Assembly: GCA_023229135.1 (NCBI GenBank)
Contig: JALNZT010000003.1
Location: 62,001 to 126,000, forward strand
Direction of reading: 5' to 3'
DNA: 64,000 bases
From: Bacteroidales bacterium
GTDB taxonomy: Bacteria; Bacteroidota; Bacteroidia; Bacteroidales; F082
Position 1 is the stretch's first letter. Every line of letters begins with the position of its first letter. The notes beneath the pieces were generated by a model that was not told the origin of the DNA, did not search any database, and saw nothing but the letters and a program-made list of their open reading frames with translations. A program made the translations under genes and the position numbers. Positions 16,071 to 24,964 of this stretch are shown in pieces.

Positions 16071-18239
16071 ATGAAAATAACAATCTTCATACTCTTGTGC
16101 CTGTCCGCAACATCGCTTTCGGCACAAAAATCGCAAGCAGACAAAAAGTTTAAACTATACGAATATAGCGAGGCCATTCCTTTGTATGTTCAATACCTGG
16201 AGAAGTCTCCAGATGATTACGATGCTACAAAAAATCTGGCGCTTTCATACAAACTGATCAACAATATTGATGGTTCCATTGCTGTATATCGCTCGCTGGT
16301 AGCGATGAAAGAATCCATTCCTGAAGACCTGTACAATTTTATTCAACTGTTGAGAATCAGTGGTAATTTACACGAAGCCAGACAAAATGCTATGCTATAT
16401 CTGGAAAAAAGCGGCAGTGAAAACGCCAAAGCCATCATCAAATCCCTCGATATGTATGATGAATTCATGTCGGGCAAGGATATGTATGATGTCATCAATA
16501 AAACAGTAAACCATTCAAAATCCGTGTTTTCAAATATCCCGTACCAAAATGGCATGCTCGTAACGGCAGAAAGCGTTGGTAAAGGTCGAAGCAGCTGGAC
16601 CGGGAAAGGAATTACAAAATTGTACTCTACAGATGTTCATTTCGGGCAGTTAATGCCTTTCGCGAAAGAAGTGATGACCGATTTCAATGACGGCCCCGCT
16701 ACTTTGTCTGGCGATGGAAGCATACTGTATTTCACTACTTCCAACAAAAAAACCCTTCAGGAACAGGATGTCAATACGCGGAAATTGCAAATCTCATCTG
16801 CCATACTACGTAATGGAAAATGGAACCAGGCCGACTTATTCCAATTCAATAACTACCAATACAATCTAGCTCATCCCGCACTCAGCAATGATGGAAACCT
16901 TTTGGTTTTCGCATCCGACAAACCCGGCGGAAAAGGAGGTATGGACTTGTACTATTGCACCAAACTATCCGACAATAGCTGGTCGGAACCCATAAATATT
17001 TCAGTGGTAAACACTTCTGAAAATGAACTTTTCCCAACGTTTGACAATAGCGGCAATTTGTATTTTGCATCTTCCGGATTGCCCGGTTTGGGTGGGTTAG
17101 ACGTGTATGTTTCCAAAATTGAAAGAAACAATTTCAGCGTTCCAACAAACCTGAAAGCACCGATTAACTCAAGTTATGATGATTTTTCACTCACAACTAC
17201 CGATCAGCTCGAAACCGGATATGTTTCTACCAATAGGTTTGGTTCACCGGAAAAAGAAGATATTGCCTATTTTTCAAAAAAAGTCATCGTAGAGCCAAAG
17301 CCCTCGCTTAATCCTATCGTGAAAATTACCGTTGTAGATAAGTACACTTCCATTCCATTGCCCTATGTTTCAGTTAGTTTAAAAGACGAGATGAGCAATA
17401 TCGTTTATCAAGGCATGACCGACCCGGACGGTATTATTCAGGTAGAAGAGTTAGCTGCTGACAATTACCGCGTTCAAGGGATATTAAACGATGTAACAAC
17501 AACCATTGCCACTATCAAAAAAGAAGATTTCGTCAACCCATTGATCGAAAGAACGATTACCCATAACGACCCAAGATTTACCTTGTCGGGGATAGTGACC
17601 AACAGCCGCAACAATCAGCCTGTCGGAGGGGTAACGGTTAGTTGCGAAAACAAGGATATGCATAAATCGAGCACACGTATAACAGGTCTTGATGGTAAGT
17701 TTTTCTTCCAACTCGAGCAGTCGAGTGATTTCAAAGTTTTCGGTGAGCAGAAGGGATGGCTTAGCAGTGAAACTGTTGATGCAACCACTAAAGGACTCGA
17801 CCGCAGTAAGGATCTGTATGTTGTACTCCGGTTGAGTATGCAGCAACCCTCCGCAGATGAAGTAATCAGACTGGATAAAATCTATTATGATTATGACAAA
17901 TGTGATATTAAGCACAGGGCAGCAGTGGAGCTGAACAGACTTGTAAAGCTGATGAATGATTTCCCGGATATGATTATCGAGCTATCCTCCCATACCGACA
18001 GCCGTGGCAGCGATGAGTACAACCTCAAACTCTCGCAATGCCGCGCAGATGCAGCGGTTGACTATATTTTGGAAAAAGGAATCTCCAAGACCAGAATTAT
18101 CCCGAGAGGCTATGGCGAAACGAAGCTTGTCAATGAATGTTCGAATGGTGTAATCTGCTCTGAAGCGAAGCATCAGGCTAACAGACGAACTGAGTTCACG
18201 ATTGAGTCTTGTCCTTCCTGTCCAAAAATTGAAAAGTAA
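16071..18239 (+). CDS. PorE-like protein: TPR, PD40 propeller, regulatory domains, OmpA
   Basis: This 722-residue envelope protein has the domain order described for PorE of the T9SS. A signal peptide (1-19) is followed by TPR-like helices (about 20-120) and a WD40/PD40 beta-propeller (about 150-390, with LSNDGNLLVFASDKPGGKGGMDLYY-type blades). Two carboxypeptidase regulatory-like domains follow at about 395-480 and 505-590. The last is an OmpA C-terminal peptidoglycan-binding domain, about 600-715, with SSHTDSRGSDEYN and SQCRADAAVDYI. It should tie the outer-membrane T9SS complex to the cell wall. Several paralogues usually occur per genome, so this may be a paralogue serving the adjacent PorP and not the core PorE. 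Confidence 0.92.
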   Translation: MKITIFILLCLSATSLSAQKSQADKKFKLYEYSEAIPLYVQYLEKSPDDYDATKNLALSYKLINNIDGSIAVYRSLVAMKESIPEDLYNFIQLLRISGNLHEARQNAMLYLEKSGSENAKAIIKSLDMYDEFMSGKDMYDVINKTVNHSKSVFSNIPYQNGMLVTAESVGKGRSSWTGKGITKLYSTDVHFGQLMPFAKEVMTDFNDGPATLSGDGSILYFTTSNKKTLQEQDVNTRKLQISSAILRNGKWNQADLFQFNNYQYNLAHPALSNDGNLLVFASDKPGGKGGMDLYYCTKLSDNSWSEPINISVVNTSENELFPTFDNSGNLYFASSGLPGLGGLDVYVSKIERNNFSVPTNLKAPINSSYDDFSLTTTDQLETGYVSTNRFGSPEKEDIAYFSKKVIVEPKPSLNPIVKITVVDKYTSIPLPYVSVSLKDEMSNIVYQGMTDPDGIIQVEELAADNYRVQGILNDVTTTIATIKKEDFVNPLIERTITHNDPRFTLSGIVTNSRNNQPVGGVTVSCENKDMHKSSTRITGLDGKFFFQLEQSSDFKVFGEQKGWLSSETVDATTKGLDRSKDLYVVLRLSMQQPSADEVIRLDKIYYDYDKCDIKHRAAVELNRLVKLMNDFPDMIIELSSHTDSRGSDEYNLKLSQCRADAAVDYILEKGISKTRIIPRGYGETKLVNECSNGVICSEAKHQANRRTEFTIESCPSCPKIEK

Positions 18240-18304
18240 TGCAACAAGATAAATCAAGGTGTAATTTATCAATGAACTTGAAGACATTTTGAAATGAATC
18301 GGAT

Positions 18305-18841
18305 ATGAAAAACTGGATATTTCTGTTGCTTTTTGGATGCCTGGCATCTTGTGGTCCTGTGATAAAAAATAAGGATTACCTCCTTTCTTTCACCGATACC
18401 ACTACAGATGAGTACGGTTACAAAAACACTGATGGTGAGATTATTATCCCACTTGGGAAATATTCAAATTGTTTCACCGATACCTTTAAAACCTATGCCA
18501 TTGTAACAAAACCTAGTTCAGGTTTTTTAGCCATTGACCGGCAGGAAAACCTGTTATTTGAAGTCTTTCCGTTTGATAACGGCCCTGACGAACCTTCAGA
18601 CGGTCTTTTCAGAATCATCCTGAATCATAAAATCGGATATGCTGATTCAGCAAGCGGCAAAGTCGTGATACCCCCTCAATTCGACTGTGCCTGGCCTTTT
18701 GAAAATGGTGTAGCAGCAGTAAGTATTAATTGTAAGACTATATCAGAAGGCGAGCATTCCATTTGGCTAAGTGATGATTGGCTTTATATTGATAAAACAG
18801 GAAAGAAGGTGGAGAAACCAAAGACATCAAGCCCAATATGA
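18305..18841 (+). CDS. WG-repeat lipoprotein
   Basis: This 178-residue protein has a lipoprotein signal (MKNWIFLLLFGCLASCGP, lipid site near C16). Repeats of the WG/KWG type follow: YGYKNTDGEIIIPLGKYS, IGYADSASGKVVIPPQFD and WLYIDKTGKKVEKP. WG repeats form small beta units of unclear function and are common in Bacteroidota envelope proteins. The gene lies 65 bases after the PorE-like gene on the same strand and may or may not share its transcript. No partner is evident. Confidence 0.85.
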   Translation: MKNWIFLLLFGCLASCGPVIKNKDYLLSFTDTTTDEYGYKNTDGEIIIPLGKYSNCFTDTFKTYAIVTKPSSGFLAIDRQENLLFEVFPFDNGPDEPSDGLFRIILNHKIGYADSASGKVVIPPQFDCAWPFENGVAAVSINCKTISEGEHSIWLSDDWLYIDKTGKKVEKPKTSSPI

Positions 18842-19023
18842 GAACAAAAATTACCCTATTAACCTTTATATCAATTGCTTGAATAATGCAACTTAACTTT
18901 TATGAACTAAAAAGATCACCGGTTTCGGGTAAAAGACTTCGAATGGCAAAATAACTTCTAAAATGTCTATTTGGCTTTTTGACCGGAATAAAATAACTGA
19001 AAATAATTAAGGACAAATTAGTG

Positions 19024-20670
19024 ATGAATAGCATCGACATGACGACAGGCTACGTAGGTTGGCTTTTGAGTATTATTGTTCTGGTTTTGATATGCCTATT
19101 TGGCTATATCCTACAAAATTCAGTCAGCTTGCTGATAAGAGGAAAAAAAGCGCAAGGCATTGTCGTAGGAATGGAAAACTCATCAAGTTCAAGCACAGAT
19201 ATTTTGAAGGCTCCTTTATTAACTCCTCTGGTCGAATTTGTTACATCAGACGGTGAACATATCAAGATCAGCGGCCAATTATATACTTCAAAATCCTCAC
19301 CGCAAATAGGTGATATAATAAATGTCGCATACCAGCCGTCTAATCCTAAAAACGCCCAACTAATGTTGTGGAAGGAGTTTCCGTTAGTGCCGGCAGGCTT
19401 TGTTCTGGGATTTACTATTGTTTTAATCTTGATGTGGATGGGAGGAATCCTTATTTCTAATGACCTTAGATTGGATGACCCCTTACATTTACTTCCAAAA
19501 CTCATTGCTCACTTTCACTTGAATCCTGTTCGTTTTCCTGTTCTCATCATTTTATTTTTTGCTATTCCTGCCTGTGTATTGGGGACTTATGTGACTTCAC
19601 AAAGAGGAATCGAAATGCGCAAAAATGGTATTAAAACAATTGGATTTGTCACCGGATTCGAAAGAGTTTATTCGAAAACTAACGATGGCGAAACAATAAG
19701 CGGAGAGTTCCCGTTGATCACTTACAAAGATAAATCCGGTAATTCGTATAACATTCACGCATCAACAACCAAAACATTTTCCCGGCTGAAAACCGGAGAC
19801 AAAGTGGCGATTATTTATAGGGCAAACTATCCAAATAAAGGGGTCGTTAATACCTGGTCCGAGTTTTGGATTCCTCCCCTATTCTTTGGGTTTGTAACAA
19901 TTGCTTTGCTGTTCTTGTTGTTCCTTGTATTAAGCGGCCACCAGCGTATTGTCCCGGTAACAGGTGATCCTGAAATTTACACGGAACTTAAAACTTCCGG
20001 AGTTTCGGCCATTGCTACGGTGATTAAGGCAAATCCAAAAACCAGACATCTTCACTATCGAATAGAATTAGATACCCGGAAAGCAACCCCAGAATTAGCG
20101 GACTTTGTCGCGCTGGAGAGCGAATTTGCTTTCTGGATACCTCCTGCTACCGGAGAGGAAATCAAAAAAGGAGATCAATTTCGTGCTTATTTGGATTCAC
20201 TAAAACCTTTTAAGGAATTCTACATCGATTTCAGCCAGCGGTTGGGATTTGACCAAAACGTCAAATCGTTTGATGAAGAAGCAGCTATAGAAGATGAAGC
20301 CGAAAAAGTCATTATACTGAAACTTGTAAACCTCCTTAGAACATGCTCAGCCTACTTATCAGCTGAAAACCTGAGTGAAATCAAAGGCTTAATCAAGGAA
20401 AATAATCTTTCGCTAGCTTTTGAAAGGCTCGTCATCCTGATTATGGATTCAACCAGACCGCATCCACTTCCTCTTTTAAAGTTAGATTGGAACGACATTT
20501 TGGAGTTAGGCATTAAGCTCGACATCAACGAATTATCCGAAGATGAACCCGGGTTTTGGGAGAAATTCCTGAAATTTAAAACTGGGCAAAATCAATCAAT
20601 CGAGGACTGTTTACAAAACTTCTCAAATAACTCGATTTTGTTAAGAAACAATCTCACAGCCAGAAAATGA
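19024..20670 (+). CDS. DUF3592-type membrane protein
   Basis: This membrane protein of about 548 residues has hydrophobic segments near residues 12-32, 121-143, 166-188 and 283-307. Between them lie two copies of a DUF3592-like beta module (residues about 40-115 and 205-275): GIVVGMEN with PLVEFVTSDGEHIKI, and TIGFVTGFE with PLITYKDKSGNSYNI, each ending in a GDxxxVxYxxxxP-like pattern. The C-terminal 160 residues are soluble and acidic. The GTG at 19021 precedes the ATG chosen here. The last codon overlaps the next gene (ATGA), so the pair is translationally coupled. The function is unknown. Confidence 0.82.
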   Translation: MNSIDMTTGYVGWLLSIIVLVLICLFGYILQNSVSLLIRGKKAQGIVVGMENSSSSSTDILKAPLLTPLVEFVTSDGEHIKISGQLYTSKSSPQIGDIINVAYQPSNPKNAQLMLWKEFPLVPAGFVLGFTIVLILMWMGGILISNDLRLDDPLHLLPKLIAHFHLNPVRFPVLIILFFAIPACVLGTYVTSQRGIEMRKNGIKTIGFVTGFERVYSKTNDGETISGEFPLITYKDKSGNSYNIHASTTKTFSRLKTGDKVAIIYRANYPNKGVVNTWSEFWIPPLFFGFVTIALLFLLFLVLSGHQRIVPVTGDPEIYTELKTSGVSAIATVIKANPKTRHLHYRIELDTRKATPELADFVALESEFAFWIPPATGEEIKKGDQFRAYLDSLKPFKEFYIDFSQRLGFDQNVKSFDEEAAIEDEAEKVIILKLVNLLRTCSAYLSAENLSEIKGLIKENNLSLAFERLVILIMDSTRPHPLPLLKLDWNDILELGIKLDINELSEDEPGFWEKFLKFKTGQNQSIEDCLQNFSNNSILLRNNLTARK

Positions 20671-21332
20671 AAAATAGTATTATAACTTTCGTGCTTCTTT
20701 TATTCAGTTCTTATTTGTGCAGACACTACACAAAAGAGCCTATTAAATCGGCTTCAATACCCATTACCATCAAATGGGTTGACCAGCTGTCAGGCGATTT
20801 TTCATTTGCGAATAACTGGAGTTATCCCGAAGCTGTTTATAAAAATGAATACGGGCAATTAAGCTGCGACGGGCTTTGTCCACCTGAAATCGAGGCCATG
20901 AAAGATAGCACAGGACGTATTTACGCCGACTCATTGCAAGCATTTTATAAAATTATCGACACCACGCATCAGATGCATTCTATTCAGTGCGAAGCCTGGT
21001 GTTATGAATGGGCAGGAACAGATTTTATCGAAGTGTTTCGCCAAAACAAAGACAGTGTTAGCTGTTTTACAATCGCCAATATTGCCACACATTGCAGCCT
21101 GCATCTTGATATAATAATGAACACTTGTTACGCTTTTATAGATTTGAAAAGCCTTGACCAAAGCAGTGATACTAAATATTATTGCACAAACGGCTATATT
21201 ATTATCGACAAAAATAGCTGGGAAAAAGGCTTAATGAAAGCTGAATTCAGCTTCAATTTTGATAACCATGAAAATCCTGAAAAACCAATTTACTGGAAAG
21301 CTAAAATCTTTGCAAAAATTATTACGGCTTGA
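20667..21332 (+). CDS. Hypothetical exported protein, Cys-rich
   Basis: I do not recognise this family. The 221-residue protein starts with a hydrophobic signal (MKNSIITFVLLLFSSYLC), possibly a lipoprotein with C18. It has about nine Cys (CDGLCPPE, CEAWCYEW and others), suggesting disulfides in the envelope. It overlaps the DUF3592 gene by four bases and is presumably made with it. The region 21333-21503 behind it holds no clear gene. Confidence 0.7.
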   Translation: MKNSIITFVLLLFSSYLCRHYTKEPIKSASIPITIKWVDQLSGDFSFANNWSYPEAVYKNEYGQLSCDGLCPPEIEAMKDSTGRIYADSLQAFYKIIDTTHQMHSIQCEAWCYEWAGTDFIEVFRQNKDSVSCFTIANIATHCSLHLDIIMNTCYAFIDLKSLDQSSDTKYYCTNGYIIIDKNSWEKGLMKAEFSFNFDNHENPEKPIYWKAKIFAKIITA

Positions 21333-21503
21333 GAAGATAGATGAGCCGGTTGAACGAAGTATAATGATTTTCAAAATACCGGCACTATTCGTATTTTTCG
21401 AATGTGAAATAGCTGAAACTGAATTGCCAATCATTGTTGTTCAGTAAAAAGTAAAAGATTCACCGGGCAACAATGATTGTCAATATAAAAAAACTCATGC
21501 AAC

Positions 21504-22037
21504 ATGAATACTACTGAAATAGAAGAAATTTACGAGCAGACATTCTCAGGCCTGGCATTTTTCTACAGAGATACAACAATTTCTGAGGCTTTAATTTCGA
21601 AATACCGGATAGGACAAATTTTGACAGAACGTGGTTCTACTGATATGTCCTACAAGGAAGGCGGGCTTATAACAAACTGTCGTTACCTGATTGCTTCCGC
21701 AAATGCGAGAGATTTATCTGCATTCAATCCTGACTTTAAACAATTTGGACAGGTGCTCTTAACATCAAACGCATTCTTTAAAGTCTTGGATATTTACAAA
21801 ATTGGAAATAAGACACAGATTTTTCTATTGGAAATTCCAGCAACTTCAGTTGATTTATTTACAAATGTTAGCTCCAATATAGAAAACGACCTAACTAAAC
21901 AAGCAAGGGTAAATTTTGACACAAAAATCAACTCAGAACCAATCCCGGAACTCCAAACACAAGATTGGAAAGACAGAACCGAATTCCCAATCGGCATGAA
22001 CGAGAAAGGGGTGTTTTTCTATAAAACAGGCAATTAA
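21504..22037 (+). CDS. Hypothetical cytoplasmic protein
   Basis: The 177-residue protein has no signal peptide, membrane segment or motif that I recognise. Its composition is that of a soluble alpha/beta protein, and the frame is clean from an ATG at 21504 to TAA. It lies 171 bases after the previous gene and is followed by about 600 bases without a gene. It may be a conserved Bacteroidota protein, but no function can be assigned. Confidence 0.65.
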   Translation: MNTTEIEEIYEQTFSGLAFFYRDTTISEALISKYRIGQILTERGSTDMSYKEGGLITNCRYLIASANARDLSAFNPDFKQFGQVLLTSNAFFKVLDIYKIGNKTQIFLLEIPATSVDLFTNVSSNIENDLTKQARVNFDTKINSEPIPELQTQDWKDRTEFPIGMNEKGVFFYKTGN

Positions 22038-22417
22038 AGCTAAAATAGCTCAATTGAAAAGAAGAAAAATGAAGAATCTTCGCTGCCGCTCAATTGTATC
22101 GTGCGGCAACCACTAACTGAGAACTATCACACCATCAATAAGTCCATTTTCTCCTGCATAGTTAGGCTCACGAATTGGTTTCCCCGGGTTTCGGAATTTC
22201 TAATTTCTACGCTAATATATTGCTGCACAAAAGGTTTCGTGCGATAATCGGGTGTTTACGGTCGGTGAAGCGGTGACATGACTCAATTAATAGAAGTAGA
22301 GGCGTGTCGGCGCGCGAATGTGAGGCGTCGCAAGACAAGCCGCGAGCTGACTTTCAAGCAATTCATCACTGACGAAGAACAAGATAGCCGGAATTAACAT
22401 ACGAAGCCTCTTGATTA

Positions 22418-22475
22418 ACTCCGGCCTTCAGGCCGGGGAATCGTGAAGCACCACGTGTATCGGGCTTTAGCCCTG
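22418..22475. repeat. REP-like element with two palindromes
   Basis: CCGGCCT-TC-AGGCCGG (22421-22436) and GGGC-TTTA-GCCC (22462-22473) lie 25 bases apart. Short palindromes of this shape are typical REP-type intergenic elements mobilised by RAYT transposases in many bacteria. The sequence ATTAACTCC just before the first palindrome recurs before a similar palindrome at 47711-47733. No transposase gene is in the window. Confidence 0.45.
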
Positions 22476-22620
22476 ACTATTGAGACAGCAACTTGTTAAT
22501 GCGGGTTTTACTTCAATAAAGCCCTATCAGTCAAGAAACCTGCCCCAAAAAGAACTTACAATGAAGCCAATTATTATTTGCGCTAATTGACATCAAGCTA
22601 TTGTCATAATGTAACATTTT

Positions 22621-22653
22621 AAACCCCAAAGGTTTACCGAACCTTTGGGGTTT
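22621..22653. terminator. Strong stem-loop downstream of pepD
   Basis: A perfect 14-bp stem (AAACCCCAAAGGTT with its complement) encloses a 5-base loop. It lies 18 bases past the pepD stop codon. The uridine tail is short in both directions, so termination efficiency is uncertain. Confidence 0.55.
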
Positions 22654-22671
22654 AAAAAAACATAGCTAAAT

Positions 22672-24132
22672 TTACTTCACAGGAATACGTTTCAGCACTT
22701 CGAGCGTAAGTTTCCAGAATTTATCTACAGTCTCAATATTCAGACGTTCGTCAGGAGAATGCGCTCCTTTGATGGTCGGCCCAAACGAAATCATATCCAT
22801 TCCCGGGTATTTATCGCCAATCAAACCACATTCGAGGCCGGCGTGAATGGCTTTCACATCAGGTTGTTCGTTGAATAAATCCTTGTAAGAAGCCTCCGTG
22901 ATTGCTCTAATTTCCGACTTTGGATTTGGTGCCCAGCCGGGATATCCGTTGCTGTGGCTCACTTTGGCGCCGGTCATATCAAAACAGGCTGCAACCATTT
23001 GTGCAATATCTTCTTTGGCCGACTCAACCGAGCTGCGCTGACTTGTAGTGATAAGTGCTATGCCAGCGTTCATTCTTACGGCAGCAAGGTTGGTAGAGGT
23101 TTCCACGAAATCGGGGATGCGCTGCGACCAGGCAATTACGCCATGCGGACAAGCATATAAGCTGTTGAGTAATTTATGCTGATCGGCAGCTACCATCAGC
23201 TCTTTCTTTGCGTCGGCAGCAGCTAAGGTGATGTTGAGATTTGGTTCTGTAACTTCATATTCATAAGTCATTTCGACTTTTGATTTTTCAACAAAAGCCG
23301 CAAAATCATTGGCTTTTACCTCGGGAATAGCAACGATGGCATAACCCTCACGCGCTATAGCGTTTCTGAGGTTTCCTGCTTCAAGATAATTGATGCGGAG
23401 GTCGAAATCGCGGGTGGCTCTCCATAAAATACGAGTGATCAGCTTGTTAGCATTAGCCAAGCCTTTCTGTATGTCGTCGCCGGAATGGCCGCCTTTCAGC
23501 CCTTTCACGTCAAGGCGATAGAAACGCAAGCCGGATTCGGCTTTTTGCATTTGGTAAGGCAACTCAATCACCGTGTCTTTGCCACCGGCACAGCCGATAA
23601 ACAGCTCGCCTTCGTCTTCCGAATCGAGGTTGAGCAGGATTTCACCTTCCAGAAATCCAGCCTTGAGGCCAAAAGCTCCTGTAAGTCCGGTTTCTTCGTC
23701 AATGGTAAACAAGCACTCGATCGGGCCGTGCTCAACGTCATCAGCCACCAAAAGAGCCAAAGCCGCAGCAACTCCAATGCCATCATCGGCACCAAGCGTG
23801 GTTCCTTTGGCTTTTACCCAGCCGTCTTCAATAAATACTTCTATGGGATCTTTTTCAAAATCGTGTACGGTATCGCTATTCTTTTCGCAAACCATATCCA
23901 CATGGCTTTGCAAAACAACCGTTTTTCGATTTTCAAAGCCGGGCTTGGCTTTACCTTTTATCAAAACGTTTCCAACCTCGTCTTGTTTGTATTCGAGTTG
24001 GTGCTTTTTGGCAAAATCAATGAGGTAAGCAATTATCTTTTCCTCTTTTTTAGATGGGCGGGGAATCTGCAGTATCTCTGCAAAATATTTCCAGATCGCT
24101 TCCGGCTGCAGGCCGTTCAATACTTCATTCAT
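22672..24132 (-). CDS. pepD: Aminoacyl-histidine dipeptidase (PepD, M20 family)
   Basis: PepD is a cytoplasmic zinc dipeptidase that splits Xaa-His and other dipeptides. The start at 24132 gives MNEVLNGLQPEAIWKYF, the usual beginning; the frame to 24153 adds seven residues. Zinc-site residues of the M20 fold are visible: LQSHVDM (about residue 77), LGADDGIG (about 115), TIDEETG (about 145), NLDSEDEGELFIGCAGG (about 168) and, near the end, KAIHAGLECG. The length of 486 residues is typical. It lies behind rpe on the same strand across a gap of about 110 bases. Confidence 0.96.
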   Translation of the reverse strand: MNEVLNGLQPEAIWKYFAEILQIPRPSKKEEKIIAYLIDFAKKHQLEYKQDEVGNVLIKGKAKPGFENRKTVVLQSHVDMVCEKNSDTVHDFEKDPIEVFIEDGWVKAKGTTLGADDGIGVAAALALLVADDVEHGPIECLFTIDEETGLTGAFGLKAGFLEGEILLNLDSEDEGELFIGCAGGKDTVIELPYQMQKAESGLRFYRLDVKGLKGGHSGDDIQKGLANANKLITRILWRATRDFDLRINYLEAGNLRNAIAREGYAIVAIPEVKANDFAAFVEKSKVEMTYEYEVTEPNLNITLAAADAKKELMVAADQHKLLNSLYACPHGVIAWSQRIPDFVETSTNLAAVRMNAGIALITTSQRSSVESAKEDIAQMVAACFDMTGAKVSHSNGYPGWAPNPKSEIRAITEASYKDLFNEQPDVKAIHAGLECGLIGDKYPGMDMISFGPTIKGAHSPDERLNIETVDKFWKLTLEVLKRIPVK

Positions 24133-24245
24133 AATAGGTGAGTTTATCCACAAAATTACAAATTAAAGCCCAATTTCTTTGAATTTTTGAATTTTTATAT
24201 GCTCAATTAGTTTTTTTTAATCTTAAGGCGTTCTTTATGCTGAAA

Positions 24246-24893
24246 TTATCGCTTTAGAAGTTTAATGGTTTCAGTAGGATTTTTCGATCCAAAAACCGCG
24301 CTTCCGGCTACCAGCACATCAACACCGGCTTCAAACAAGTCGGCGGCATTGTCAATGTTTACGCCGCCATCTACTTCTATCAGCACTTCCTTGTCAATTT
24401 CATCAATCATGTTACGCAACGCAGCAATCTTCTGAAAAGTCTGCGGGATAAACTGCTGGCCACCGAAACCCGGATTTACCGACATCAGCAGCACGACATC
24501 CGTGTAGGGCAACACCTCCTTGAGCAAACTGACGCTGGTGTGCGGATTAAGCACTACGCCGGCTTTCATGCCAGCTTCTTTTATCTGCTGAAGACAGCGG
24601 TGAAGGTGGGTACAAGCTTCGTAATGCACCGACAAGATATCTGCGCCGGCATCTCGAAAATCCTGGATATAGCGGTCAGGATTCACGATCATCAGGTGTA
24701 CATCCAGCGGCTTTTTGCTCCTTTTGCTGATGGCTTTCACTACGGGAATCCCGAAAGAGATATTCGGCACAAAAACACCATCCATAATATCCAGGTGCAT
24801 CCAATCTGCTTCACTCGCGTTGAGCATGTCTATTTCTTTGCCAAGTTCGAGGAAATTAGCTGACAATAAAGAGGGCGCAATCATTTTTTTCAT
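24246..24893 (-). CDS. rpe: Ribulose-phosphate 3-epimerase
   Basis: Rpe interconverts ribulose 5-phosphate and xylulose 5-phosphate in the pentose phosphate pathway. The 215-residue TIM barrel shows IAPSLLSANF at the N terminus, the metal-site motif WMHLDIMDGVFVPN, VHLMI, SVNPGFGGQ and VDGGVN near the C terminus. Starts at 24893 or 24884 are both possible; the former gives MKKMIAPSLL. It sits between the rpoD terminator and pepD and acts in the same pathway as the transketolase at the left edge. Confidence 0.97.
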   Translation of the reverse strand: MKKMIAPSLLSANFLELGKEIDMLNASEADWMHLDIMDGVFVPNISFGIPVVKAISKRSKKPLDVHLMIVNPDRYIQDFRDAGADILSVHYEACTHLHRCLQQIKEAGMKAGVVLNPHTSVSLLKEVLPYTDVVLLMSVNPGFGGQQFIPQTFQKIAALRNMIDEIDKEVLIEVDGGVNIDNAADLFEAGVDVLVAGSAVFGSKNPTETIKLLKR

Positions 24894-24940
24894 GAGTGGA
24901 AATGGTATTAATTACAGCATAAATTTATGCAAAAATAAAA

Positions 24941-24960
24941 AAAGCACCTGAGGGTGCTTT
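24941..24960 (-). terminator. Rho-independent terminator of rpoD
   Basis: The stem AAAGCACC/GGTGCTTT has a 4-base loop and is followed on the minus strand by a run of seven T. It starts five bases after the rpoD stop codon. Confidence 0.85.
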
Positions 24961-24964
24961 TTAT

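Larger units (their letters stand above)
22038..22671. other. Gene-free region with REP-like palindromes
   Basis: This 634-base region between the plus-strand hypothetical gene and pepD has no convincing gene. A 39-codon frame at 22278-22397 was considered and rejected. Part of it (about 22280-22480) is more GC-rich than the surroundings and contains two short palindromes. It ends in a stem-loop next to pepD. Confidence 0.6.

Noticed and set aside
22278..22397. A 39-codon frame in the gene-free region before pepD
   Set aside because: It is short, has an Arg-rich composition unlike its neighbours and lies in a repeat-rich patch. No start or conservation support was seen.
23485..24141. A 218-codon frame opposite pepD
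   Set aside because: It is the reverse image of pepD, with Phe- and Leu-rich shadow composition and no start context.
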